A stretch of 64,000 nucleotides of DNA from Umbilicaria muhlenbergii (lineage: Eukaryota > Ascomycota > Lecanoromycetes > Umbilicariales > Umbilicariaceae), in assembly GCA_000611775.1 (NCBI GenBank), contig KK106982.1:2599992-2663991 (forward strand). Reading direction: 5' to 3'. Positions 45,101 through 55,714 of this stretch are shown one piece after another (the first letter of the stretch is position 1; each line of letters begins with the position of its first letter). The position numbers were made by a program, and so were the translations under genes. Under the pieces are notes generated by a model that saw only the letters and a program-made list of their open reading frames with translations, was not told where the DNA came from and did not search any database.

Positions 45101-46429
45101 GCTGGAAATAGTATCTGAAGGTTGACTCGTCTAGCATTCTGTCAGAGAGACCTTCGTGTCTCGTGACGGTTCGCAATACCGGTAGGTCCAGCTTTGACGG
45201 GTCCTTGCGCAGCTCCAACAGTGGCTCGCCCTCCGGCACCCGTTGCTCCCACTGCTGAGCTGGCGTGGCAAAACCCGGTAATATGCCGTCTCTGAACGCC
45301 ATTTGAAGCAGGAACCCTGTGGAGTCAAACTTGAGTAGCGGGTGTTCGTACACAGCTACCTCGCTCCTGGAAAGAAATACGTCAGCTGACAAAAACCGCC
45401 CCTGGATTGTGGTTTGATTGGGATTGAAGAGGGTAAGGTACACCTGATTTTCCGGGTCCTTGTTGTTCTTGACCCAACGCTGTGTGAGCTTGAGAATGAC
45501 CTCTGCGGTACCGTCAGGCAGAGGGAAGAGGTAGATATGGACGTCCTGCAGGATCGTCAGCTTCCGCCGCGAAAGGGCGCCACAGCACTCAACGCCCCAA
45601 AAGGCTGGGGGCTTGCCTTCCATGTCAGTCCCCTAAACAAAACCTTCTCCATCTTCCCATCTTGCCCTTCCACCTCGCCTGTGAAGTTGTGGACAAAGGC
45701 CCCGATGCGGGCCCCCGAGTAGCAATAGGCCTGGGTAAGGAACGTTAATTGACTCCTCATTACTTCGTGGATGAATACGGGGTCGGGTTCGGTCCAAAGA
45801 GAAATGACGCAAGATTCAAGCTCGCCATTGTCAAACAGGTATTTTTCACGTGTCTTTGTGGTCGTGAAGCCCTCTTTAACCAGCCTAGTCCGGATGAACT
45901 AGTAGGACGATCGTTAACAGAGCTGGCGGCCCGGTTCAGATGTTTTCCATAGAGAATTCACAGTGTAGACATCTGTCCTTAATCCATCGGGTATCTTTGT
46001 TCTCGTGATCCTCTCAAATCCACTGAAAAACTTCTTTATAGTGTTTCTGACCGAAGTTTCGTTGGGCACCTCCTCGAGCCGGCCGCGACGGGATTTGCAA
46101 TGCCATCGGGCAAAGCCTTTAACGGCCACATTGCTGGGAAGGGGGCAATTTTCACGCAGGCACTCTGCGGCCGAGACGCCTTTACGAGACATGAAACTGT
46201 GTGGCTCTGTCAGTGGTTGTGAAGAGAGAAGGGAAAATTCCGCTCCTGGCAGCTGAACCTGTAGATCTCACATTGTCCATTGATCCAGGCCCTCCTGCTG
46301 ATTCAATTCGTATCTGTCAGAAGGCTCATCCTGCTCCAAGACAATAGAGTCCTCCTCGTGGGCGCCATCCTCCCAGCCATTAGCCTCGGCCATTTCAAAG
46401 TATTCTCTCGCCGTTCGTTTCTGGCCCAT
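42153..46429 (-). CDS. DUF3435 tyrosine-recombinase-like (Starship captain type) protein with RTC4-like C-terminus
   Basis: Exons on the minus strand are 46272-46429, 45962-46196, 45617-45898, 45023-45545, 42463-44964 and 42153-42348, in phase except for one base. The first 430 residues match DUF3435: GARIGAF (R about 195), LTQRWVKNNKDPEN, FLSADVFLSRSE, HALRRALANVVD (H388, R391), then LLGWASSD (W414) and NKKYL (Y424). These sit in the order of a tyrosine-recombinase R...HxxR...H/W...Y set. Then follow Cys/His clusters (about 609-760: CPVC, CFLC, CPWC, CICG), an acidic disordered region, and an RTC4-like end (CPICRTDV, MNVRQQMAFCNAHK, YPRIGW, VLVPELAVMLIKEDM). Intron 3 is GC-AG. An apparent 1-base deletion at AAATTTTTCCC (42610-42621) puts the last domain out of frame: sequencing error or a real lesion. 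The N-terminal exon (MGQKRTAREYFEMAEANGW) is the least certain. Confidence 0.85.
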
Positions 46430-47580
46430 GGAGCTAGGACTGGAGATGACAGGGGATGGCAGACGCTTGACAAAGGGAAGCTGGGCCCAGGACTGAAGAG
46501 AAGAGATCGAAAGTGAGGGAGAAAATTGGGAAATTGATCAAGCGAAGAAGCAGGCACCGACTTAGAAAGGCACCGAGAATGAGGTTCTCAGAAGGAAGAA
46601 AGAAAGAAGGAGAGGAAAGAGAAGAGAAGGGGAGAGGGACTCGAGGATAGAGGGAGCGCCTTGAGCGCCGTCTGGGGGGGGCCCGTTTGGGCCCTGCTGG
46701 CTCGGAGCCTGAAATAGGGCCCATGGCGCGGGTGGAGAGGGAGACAAAACGAAACGGGCGAATCGGACTGGTCGAGCAGGGCCAAGTGAGTGAGGACGGT
46801 GGGTGATGGTGAGGGAGGGAAGGGTGACGGCGGGTGAACGAGGGTGAGCAGCGTCACCCGGGGTGGGTGTTGGAACACCCAGGTCGCGCGACTTTTTGGG
46901 GTGAGGGCGGCGACGATTTTGATATTGCCCAAAACGGCAGATGCGCCGATTTACCTTAGATGGGGGGGGGTTGAAAGTTAAGAACGTGCGAATTGCTCCA
47001 ACTCTCTCAACGGAACGGGGCTTTTTCTGGGATGGGTGGATGTGGGACTGATGACCTAGCCGGAGAGGGAGAGGGAGAGGGAAACTGACTGCTGAGTCGG
47101 GTGACGGAATGTCGGGGGGGGGATAGAATCATTGGAGAGGAGAGGAGAGGAGAGGAGAGAAGAGGAGAGTAGAGTATGACATGAATCTCCGTAGTACAAG
47201 TCAGTCGTTGAATTGAAGCGGTGAGGATTAGAGTGGTTGGAAAGTGGGGTATCTGTATTCAAAAAATAATGCAGACGGAGACGTGTGTCTCGTGGCTGTC
47301 TATCTATGTGTAGCCAGCGCTTGAAGCAAATTGTAAATGCTGGTGCTCTAGCTCACGCTCATGCTCATGCTCAAGCTCATCATGCTCGTATCAAAGCCAT
47401 GTCGAGACCACGGTCACCACCAGACCACACCATAAATGCTGCTCAATTAATTCGTCCCTGGTAAGATACCAAACCACCAACGCCCGCGCCATGCAATCGC
47501 TCTGATCTGAGGATGCACTCCCTTTTTACCCCCCCCCTTTCTCCCCGTTCCGTACAACCCTCTTTAGAACTCTCCAAACC
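46430..47580. repeat. Gene-free, repeat-rich region upstream of the DUF3435 gene
   Basis: It contains a purine tract (46560-46650), a GGGTGA-rich cluster with TCGCGCGAC (about 46790-46910), a G10 run (46963), GGGAGA microsatellites (47062-47090), GGAGA repeats (47134-47170) and a GCTCATGCTCA repeat (47351-47388). No coding sequence is seen. If the DUF3435 gene is a mobile-element captain, the element edge should fall here. Confidence 0.6.
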
Positions 47581-49623
47581 TCAACGGGGTGGTCCTCCCA
47601 TCATCATCATCATCTTCTCCGTCGGACTGAACTTGCTCATGGCGCGAATCTTCTTCCCGTAAATGAAGAAAAGGACGGGCACGGGCACCATCGCCAAGGC
47701 GACAAAAGCCAGGAGACTCGTCGCCCACGCCACGCCGAGATTGTGGAACATGGGGCCCGCGAAGAGCGGGAAGCCGGCGCCGGCGAGCGATCGCACGAGC
47801 GTGTTGGCCGCGAGGGCCGAGTTGGCGAACATGAGGTAGACGTCGATGATGTAGTTGAGACCCCTTTGAGAATTGAATTAGTACGGTGTTCGAAGCGGAT
47901 GGTATCGGGTTGGAAGGGAGACATACTGCATGAAAATCAAAAAGACACCCGCTCCAATCGGGATCCCCGCCAACACCTGCGGCACCCACGTGATATGCGG
48001 GCTGCTCGTCCACGCGAACCAAAACAGACCGATGGGCAACATGACGGAACCGATCATCATAGCCACCAGACGTTCCTCCGGGGGTGACCTGCCATGCTTC
48101 TTCTGCTGCGCAACCGCCCGCGTCTTGGTGAGATAGATGATAATGGCGACGCCGAGGAGGACGCCGATGGTGATGCCGAGGAAGGGCAGCGCGCCCACGC
48201 CATCATTCCATTTGCGCTCTTCTTGGAACGAAATCGGGTAGGCTTCGAAGAAGAGATAGAGGGTGCCGTAGATGAGGGCCATGTAGATTGTCATGAGGAT
48301 GAGGATGGGCTCGACGATAAGCATGTGCATCGGCCGGAAGAGGTATTTGGTGAAGATTTGCCCCATGTCGATCTGCACCTCGTCCGCCTTGGCGTGGTAG
48401 GCCCAGTTCTTGGTTTCGTAGCGGAGTTTCTTGGCCCGTCGCTGCAGCAGGACCGGGGCATAGGTCTCGCGGATGAAGATGAGCCCAATGACCTGGAAGA
48501 GCGCCGCCATGATCATGGTGATCCATGCCGTCCATCTCCAGCCGAGAGAGCTCTGCGTGATGAACCCACCCATGATGGGGCCCGCTACCGGCCCGATGAA
48601 TGTGGCGGCGGCGAATATGGCCACGGCGATTCCACGGTCAACGGGGTTCCAAAAGTCCGCCAGAGCGCCGCCGACTACAGCGAGAGGCGCGCAGCCGAAC
48701 ATGCCCGCAAGGAAGCGAGTGACTAGAATGGTTGCCAGGTTTTGGGCCACCGCGGTGGGGATTTGAAAGATCATGAAGACGAAGAAGCCGCCGAAGAGGG
48801 GGAGAAGACGGCCGTAGAGTTCGGACATGGGCCCCCAGAAGGACGGACCGATTGCAAAGCCCTGACGTTGTTAGTGAGGACATCAACCAATGACGGGAGA
48901 GGGAGGATAGCGTACAAGAACAAAAAGACTGGTGCCCAGCGTCGTGACCTCGGTCGACACCCCATATTGTTCCGCCGTGACGACTGTCGCGGTGCTGAAA
49001 ACACTACTGGCAAAGGTGATGACAAAGGTCATCAAGGAGAAGGTGAAGGTGACGACCCATTTCTTGGATCTCGGCCAGTTCATCGGGTTCCCTGGGTCAT
49101 CCGGTCCGTTCCAGTCGACTATATTGGGATCTTTGGGTCCCTGTGGCGGGCCGGGAGGACCTGGTGGCCCCGGTGGCCCCGGTGGCCCCGGTGGCCCCGG
49201 TGGCCCCGGTGGTGCTGGAAACAGTCCTTGCGGCGCGCCTCGAGCCGCTGCCTTTTCCGACGTCACCGCATCTTTCTCCACATCCCGATCTCTGTCGTCG
49301 CCGAGCTCGACGTCGGACGCGTCATCCATGAAGGTGGGATTGATGTGTCTGCTCAGGTAATCGAAGCGGCGCTGCTCGAACTTTCGTTGTTCCTCCAGTT
49401 GGAGGGAGTCGTCTGATTCGCCGGGTAGGGTGTCGCTGTGTTGGAGATTCTCCATGGTGTGAAGGACTCGCGAATCGTAGACGGAGTCGGCGTCGTCGTA
49501 GATGAAAGTTTCGCCATTGCGCGGGAGCTCCGTCCTGGACGCGGATGCCATCATGTTGGACTGGCTGATTTGAGGAGTGACGACCTTGGTCCTCTCCGTG
49601 TCCACCGACGGTCGGAGAGACAT
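47581..49623 (-). CDS. MFS drug/polyamine-type transporter (DHA1) with collagen-like N-terminal tail
   Basis: This is a 12-TM proton antiporter of the fungal Tpo/Flu1-like DHA1 group, exporting drugs or polyamines at the plasma membrane. Exons 48916-49623, 47927-48861 and 47581-47863 join in phase to give 641 residues. Family marks are DPGNPMNWPRSKKW before TM1, FWGPMSELYGRLLPLF (motif A region), RFLAGMFGCAPLAVVGGALADFW shown here by its start, RETYAPVLLQRRAKKLR in the central loop, and LNYIIDVYLMFANSALAANT in TM10-11. The start at 49623 has a GCCGCCATG context; an in-frame ATG at 49758 is an alternative. The acidic N-tail contains seven or so GPP triplets (about residues 140-165) from a 9-bp DNA repeat, unlike normal family members. 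Confidence 0.9.
49153..49212 (-). repeat. 9-bp GGTGGCCCC repeat encoding GPP triplets
   Basis: About six exact copies on + (GGTGGCCCC) read as Gly-Pro-Pro in the transporter's N-terminal tail. Confidence 0.92.
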
Positions 49624-51673
49624 GGCGGCGGTGTTTGCGCGGTATGCACGACTGTGATCGGCAGGAATGTTTGTCGGGTAAGGTATGCACTTTCCCTGGC
49701 GGCCGGTGAATGATTTGCGAGCAGCGTCTGGGGTGCCGAAGAATGTCAAACACGGCAAGGCATCTCCCCTTTCTCGAGATTAAATACAAAGGAGCCTGGC
49801 GTGGTGAAGAGTGAAGTACGATTCGAATTGTGACTGGGGGGGCTCGAGGAGTATTAAGGGCGAGGCGGACGGATTCTAAGATTCTAAGGCCGAGTGCCAG
49901 GGCGCGGGTGGAAGCAAGCAGCGAGCGAGCCGGGGAAGGGCGGTGGGTGGAGTTAATGGGTGGAGTTAAGGAGCAGGGGCAGGACATCAGTAGGTGGCTC
50001 AGGGCGGCGCCCTTTGGACAGCAGCTGCCCTGTTGCAGCGTCAGAAAGGATGCATCTGTTCCGTCTGCATCAGGACCGTCCTGTCCTGTCTTCCATGTCT
50101 TCCATGTCTTCCATGTCATGTCATCGAGGGGAGGAGCTGCCCTCTCGCTAGCTGAGCCAGGCCAAGCTCGCACTCGCACTCGCACATCTGCAAAGGCCGA
50201 GACTCCGACGGTGCCGGGATGACGGATCCACGGACGAAAGACTGCGGCTGCCACGACCAAGCCGCCGGAGAGCGGGCTAAGCTCGTTAGTGCAAGTGCGA
50301 AGTGATCAAATCGAGTCAGCCCGGCCGCCTCGTTCGTTCGTCCATTACGCAGGCCACTCTGTCGGCGGCCAATTATCATTATTGATTCGTCGATGCAGCA
50401 GAGATGGAGTCTAGATGACAGCATCACGCGAAGTCGCACCCGCATGGCTGACAGGGACCCCATGGAAGCTGCGCTCATCTGATTGGTTCATCCGGTGTGA
50501 CGCACGCATATAGAGTTTCGGATTCGGTCTAACGGTGCCGTATTGCCGTGAAGGCATCCTTCAGGCGTCAGCCCAGATGCCCTGTCCAGGTCGACCAGCG
50601 GGAAGGACGAGTCACGAATAGATCGGCATCTGTCCACAATAATGAACAATGGCGATGGCAGATGGCAGATGGCGTACTCATCCCTTTACCGTTAGGCACG
50701 AAACCAGACAAAGACGTTGACAAGGGACCCTGCCTTTGTCCCGTTCATCTCATCGTAGAACAACCGCCCCCCACATGGCGATGCAGGACAAGACTCCAAT
50801 CGACATCGTAAAGCATGCCCATCAACCCATCAGCCCATCTGCCTGCCCCTGCGGCGGAAAGCGACCTCCTCCGGTATCACGCCGTAGCCATCCAACCAGT
50901 CCGGCCGCGTTTTTCGCCTTCCGCCTTGTCTCCGAGACATGTCCCGCGATTTGGGTCGTGGAGAGGAAAAATGCGGAGATGACTGTATGCGTCCTCTGGA
51001 TCTGATCTTATAAGGTAAGACGACCTGTCAATCTTATCCGGAGTCTTGCGTGGGGGCAATAGTTCTGCTGCGATGTGTGCGACCTGGGATGTAGCTTGTA
51101 CCTTCGGTCCCCGACTCGTGAAGTTTATGTGCCGACTCCGACGCCTGCATCTCTCTGTCTGTTACGTACAGGCATACAGGAATGCGATCTTTAATGATTC
51201 AAGTAGATACAAGTATTCTCGTGCGGTGGATTTACATGGGGATACAAGTCGTAATTGTTCAGATATCGCATAACCTGGCTATTGCTCAACTATCTGTGTT
51301 GGTAGCTCTGGGTCTGTTAATGCAACGCAAAGGGGTTCACCACTTTGGAGTCTCTACCGGCAGTCATGGGTAGTCATGCTGGGTTGTAGATGAAGCGTAG
51401 GGCTAGACACGAGACATGATTAGGTCTCCGTCCTCTGGTTGCATACCCATACCCAGCCGGCAAATCTCCTAGCCTTGTCGAAGCCGTTCGCATTCGTCAA
51501 TGTAAAACAAACTCCCAATAATCACTAAACCGCCAACGCAGAAACCCCTTGATATACTCATCACTCACCCAACCAACCACCAATCAATCCACAAGCCTCA
51601 CCTAACCACATCCCTCACCCCTTCACCCCCCAGACCAACCCACCAATCCACAAGCCTCACCTAACCACATCCC
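49624..51673. other. Two-kilobase intergenic region
   Basis: No gene is supported. It holds the transporter promoter (TTAAATAC at about 49780), a 9-bp TCTTCCATG tandem repeat (50090-50118), a GATGGCA repeat (50655-50672), and a perfect 40-bp direct repeat at 51586-51625 and 51645-51684 that overlaps the P450 stop codon. Confidence 0.5.
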
Positions 51674-53479
51674 TCACCCCTTCAACCCCCTAACCACCAC
51701 CCTCACCCCCGGACTCTCCAAACTCGGGAACGGATTCACAAAATCATACTTGACATCCACATCCCTCTCCCTCCTCGTCTCCCACAACTCCAATTCGAAC
51801 TTCCGAAAAACATTCGCCAACGTCGTATACATCTCCGCCAGCGCCAGATTCATCCCCAGACAAGCCCGCGAGCCTTTACTGAACGGCACCAGGTAGCGGT
51901 CGAGCCGCTTGTCCGATCCCGTACTGTTCGCGAGCCAGCGCTCGGGCATGAAGGCGTGCGGAGAGGGGAAGATGGAGGGGTCTTGGTGGATCAGGAGTGG
52001 TGTCATGGACACGGGCGTCCCTTGCGGGATGACCCATTCGTTGAAGTGGAGGGCGCGGTCTGGAGCGACGCGTTGGAGGCGGTGCGAGATGGCCGAGAAG
52101 CGTAGACCTTCGTTCACGACGGCGGAGAGGTAGGGGAGTTGCTCGAGCACGGGGAGGGGTGGTGGGTGGGATGGGTCGGGGATGGCGGTCGCTAATTCGG
52201 TGGTGAGATTTTGGAGGATGCTGGGGTTGTCGAGGAGGTGGAAGGAGATTACTTTGAGGGTGTTGGCGGTGGTGACGGTGCCGGCGCCGATGACAGTGCG
52301 CGCTTCTTCGATCAGTCGCGTCGTGGTACGTTCTTGGGGGTCGAGGTTGCTGTTGAGGATACTGTGGAAGACTGTTTTCTCGAAGGGGTTGTCGCCGACC
52401 TTCTCCTCGGTTCTGATCCTTTCGATCTGTTTGCCGTACACCTGTTGGGTACATTGAAGGTCAACGATCGAACTCGGAAAGGAGAACATTGTCAGCAACG
52501 AATAAGGTTACAAGACAAGTGGTTAGAACGAATGTGGACGATATTGTTCAGGGCACAGTGCGCGTATCTGTTTTAGATCGCGGGGCTGGCGATGGGGGTG
52601 AGGTGGATCTAACCTGGTCCAATTTAACCATCTCATACAGCGGAGGGTTTATCACTTTAACAGCCCATGCCTACCGCGAATAAGTATAAATTTGTTTATC
52701 GCGAACGGGCTGAAGTAGACTAACCGGTAACGTGTTCACCAATGGGACCAGCCATGGGAACTGCTCGACCGTATGAGCCGACTCAGAGATTGTCATCCAC
52801 ACATCCACCATGTGAGAATCAAGATCTTCCTTGCCGAGGCAATCATTGGAAGTTGCAAAGCAATACTCGGTGATGACATCCGTGGTAAGGGCCGAGTATA
52901 TGTGGTGCAAATTTATCGGCTGCTTCGTTTCATGGTTCTCGCGGAGTCGATCGCAAAGTTTGTCGACCAGTAGCTGTATATTGGGACACAGACGCGCTAC
53001 TGCTTGTTTGGAGAAGAAATGACTGAGGGCACCACGACGTATGCGGTGAAGCTCGTGTGGTATGGTTCCAAACATGCCGTCTGGAGTGGCAAACATTATA
53101 GCAGACCAGCTCCATTTGTCAGACTTCTTCGATGGGCCGGTGTAGACTTGGTCGTAGAATTCCGGGTCGATGACGTGAAGTTCGTAAGGGTTAATGCGTA
53201 TAATGGGACCTAGTAAGAGGGTCAGCCAGCACCCCTAAGCCACTGGGTTCCTCTACCATATTGCCGATGCAGGTCCTGTATCTTCCAGGTATATTGTCCG
53301 CGTTTGATGACATCGTAGTAGAACTCGTACCAAAACGTCAAAGCAGCCAATTTGGGACCAGGGAATTTTGCTACAGGACTTAGATAAAGACGATAGAAGG
53401 CGCCGTAGACAGTATAGAACAATAACAAGACACCTGCACACAGAAACAGGCTAATCGACAAGCCAACGTTGGAAGACAT
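51674..53479 (-). CDS. Cytochrome P450 monooxygenase
   Basis: This is a membrane-anchored haem-thiolate monooxygenase of the ER. Exons 53257-53479, 52725-53209, 52614-52670 and 51674-52441 join in phase to give 510 residues, typical for the family. An N-terminal anchor (about residues 5-28) is followed by the hinge [10 protein letters not shown]. Also visible are the I-helix GAGTVTTA (about 307), EGLR of the ExxR motif (366-369), PERW (about 422), and the haem loop [10 protein letters not shown] with Cys449. The sequence resembles fungal trichodiene-oxygenase-like P450s ([23 protein letters not shown]), but the substrate cannot be told. No polyketide, peptide or terpene synthase is nearby; the next gene is an MFS transporter. 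Coding-strand composition flips from C-rich to G-rich near 51910. Confidence 0.93.
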
Positions 53480-54619
53480 GTCTTATTCTTCGGCTGGTGC
53501 TTGTGTATCAAGGAATACTGACACCAAAGAAGCAGTGATCAAGACGTCAATCCACGCGGAGGGTAGCAAGACATATAGAGAGAGCGGCACCGCATGATAG
53601 AGCGATCTGACCCCGCTCTATACAGCACGCGGTCCATGCTAGACTCAAGAAATAGACAAGGTGTTCTGATGCAGCTCCCAATGCTTGATATTGATTCGAC
53701 GCATGAATTGATTGTAGGGGAGTCGGGTTTGCAAGATCTATGGCCACAGCGCATGGAGCAGGGCTCTACAAGAGGCAATACCACGGAGGAAATGACTTGT
53801 AATTGGAGCGCTTGAGCCTGATCATAAGTCGGTGTGGGCGCAAGTCAAGATGAGTGGCAGCTTCCATTGGGGCCCTTAGACATTGCAATGGTAATTCGTA
53901 ATGCTTAGGGGAAAGATTGGATATGGCAAGTAGGTAGCGCTGCGTTGATACGTCCAGATGTGTGGAGAAGCGAGCGGGCAGGGCGAGCCGTCTTAGCGTC
54001 GCATAGCGCCACTTAGCGCCACTGATAAGGCGATGCGGGAGCGATATCGAGTAGGGCTTGATCAGCGTCGGCATCTTATTCCTCCGTGCCTTCCCGCTGT
54101 TGGCGCTGCGATAATCGATGCACCTACCAGCGACGCGAGAGAGCGGGATCGCCCATGGAGTAATACGAGGCAGCTATCCTATCCTGCTGATGCTAAGGCA
54201 GGCATTTGACATCCACAGAGATAACTTTCCGCATCTAACCACAGAACCTGGCTCCACCTGCATCACTGTGATCTTCTGACAGCCGTTGAGGGAATCGGAA
54301 CGTACATCTCATCCAGGGCATCTACGGCTGAGTGAACAAACAGGAGAATGACCCGATTTCTCTACCATGTAGTAGGCCAATGGCTAACCTGGGATATGTA
54401 CTAAAGGAGTCGAAACGCTGAAATTGATGCCAGGACTTCCGTAGGCCATCGGGAGGGGTGGGGCAATACGTTGCCGTCGAGTTGGTGCAATGTTAGATTG
54501 AAACGCCCCACGTATCTGACGTACATCGTATAGCACGCTGTTGAATTCCGTAACACTTTGGGCCGGGCCCTTGAGTGAGGAGATGCTCGAATTGACTTAG
54601 TACCAGCTGCCTACCTCAC
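53480..54619. other. Intergenic region, nothing recognised
   Basis: No gene is supported; only short chance frames. It contains a direct repeat of TTAGCGCCAC near 54000-54020. Confidence 0.4.
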
Positions 54620-55290
54620 CTACCCACTATACTGAACAGCCCCAAAAGCGCCCGTCGCAACCTCATTCTCGCCATCGTGGACGACAAAAGTGACCGACCC
54701 CGGCAAGGCCGCATTGTTCCGCTGGAGCTCGTCAAAGTACTCCGTCAAGGCCGTCAATGCGGATCTCAACACCCCCCACGTCAGTTGGTGGTTGTTGGAG
54801 TCGTGAATAAACACTTCCATCCCGTACAGTTGGTATAAGAACGTTCCGCCCCGGATCGCTCCATCGCCCATCGCTTCCAAGTGCTTCTTTGCGTCGGCTT
54901 TGGCTCCGTCCATGAGATTCTGTACTGCCTTCCATGATTGTCCAGGCATGGGGCTGATGTAGGTCACTTTGACGTAGGTTGCGCAGTGACACTAGAGCTG
55001 GAGATTTGCGTTGTTCTTGGGCTGGCGGTAATGAAGGGGACTCTTGGCGATGAGGGTGCGGCGGTCGAGGAATCTGAGGGGTGTAATGGATATTAATGAT
55101 TGCAGGTGACGGACTGCTGAGCTAAAAAGACGACTTACGTTCCGGCTATTGTGGCAGGGGCGTTTTAGCAGACTTCCTTTCGTCGAGGAGTCAAGGAGGG
55201 CAACCTGTCTGAGATGGCTGGTGCAGCCAGGCCGAGGGTGACGAAGCTCGTCAAGATTGCCATCATGAACCATTGAGTGGAGACTCGCAT
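54620..55290 (-). pseudogene. Broken small secreted protein, paralogue of the gene at 55715-56476
   Basis: A first exon (55139-55290) encodes a signal peptide (MRVSTQWFMMAILTSF and LGLAAPA) and ends at a GTAAGT donor in the same phase as the intact paralogue. It has an in-frame TAA just after KEVC. The second exon (54620 to about 54980) keeps the family core SNNHQLTWGV ... GSVTFVVHDGENEVATG. The acceptor AG used by the paralogue is absent at the aligned place (CACTG instead of CAATAG). Two lesions suggest a pseudogene, unless another splice pattern rescues it. Confidence 0.6.
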
Positions 55291-55714
55291 ATCGATGGGT
55301 GACCTTCTAGTGAAGTAGGTGCTGGTAAGTCAAGTCCCAGACGGGTATCCGTTGACTGAGGATATTGGATAGAGATGCACAACCTCTTTATTGGGAGAGT
55401 AATGCATGGCCGGCAAGAGATGCGCATCAACTCTACAGAGAGACGGCTTACAGGTTTTAAGATCCGCGGGGAAGGCGCTTCGCCACAAATAATGAAACGT
55501 CTAAAAATCGCATAATGGGCACAAATGGATAAAGTGTCTCATGAAACAAGACATGGAGGAGCGCAAAAACGTGGAAAGTAAATCCATAAGTACGGCACAA
55601 GCTGCGGCTTAGCTTCTTGAAGACAGCCTTTTGGAGCCGTGATGCTAACAGTGATCTTGGCACCGCAACAGGATATGAAAATATCATGAACTCGCCCTCA
55701 AGAACGCTCGTCCA
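55291..55714. other. Intergenic region between the two secreted-protein paralogues
   Basis: Nothing recognised; it holds the promoter of the left copy. Confidence 0.4.

Noticed and set aside
48094-48726. Plus-strand frame of 210 codons across the MFS gene
   Set aside because: It lies fully antisense to transmembrane exons with family motifs; charged low-complexity content typical of a shadow frame.
47581-53479. Secondary-metabolite gene cluster (transporter plus P450)
   Set aside because: No polyketide, peptide, terpene or other backbone synthase and no cluster regulator within the window; two neighbouring genes are not enough.
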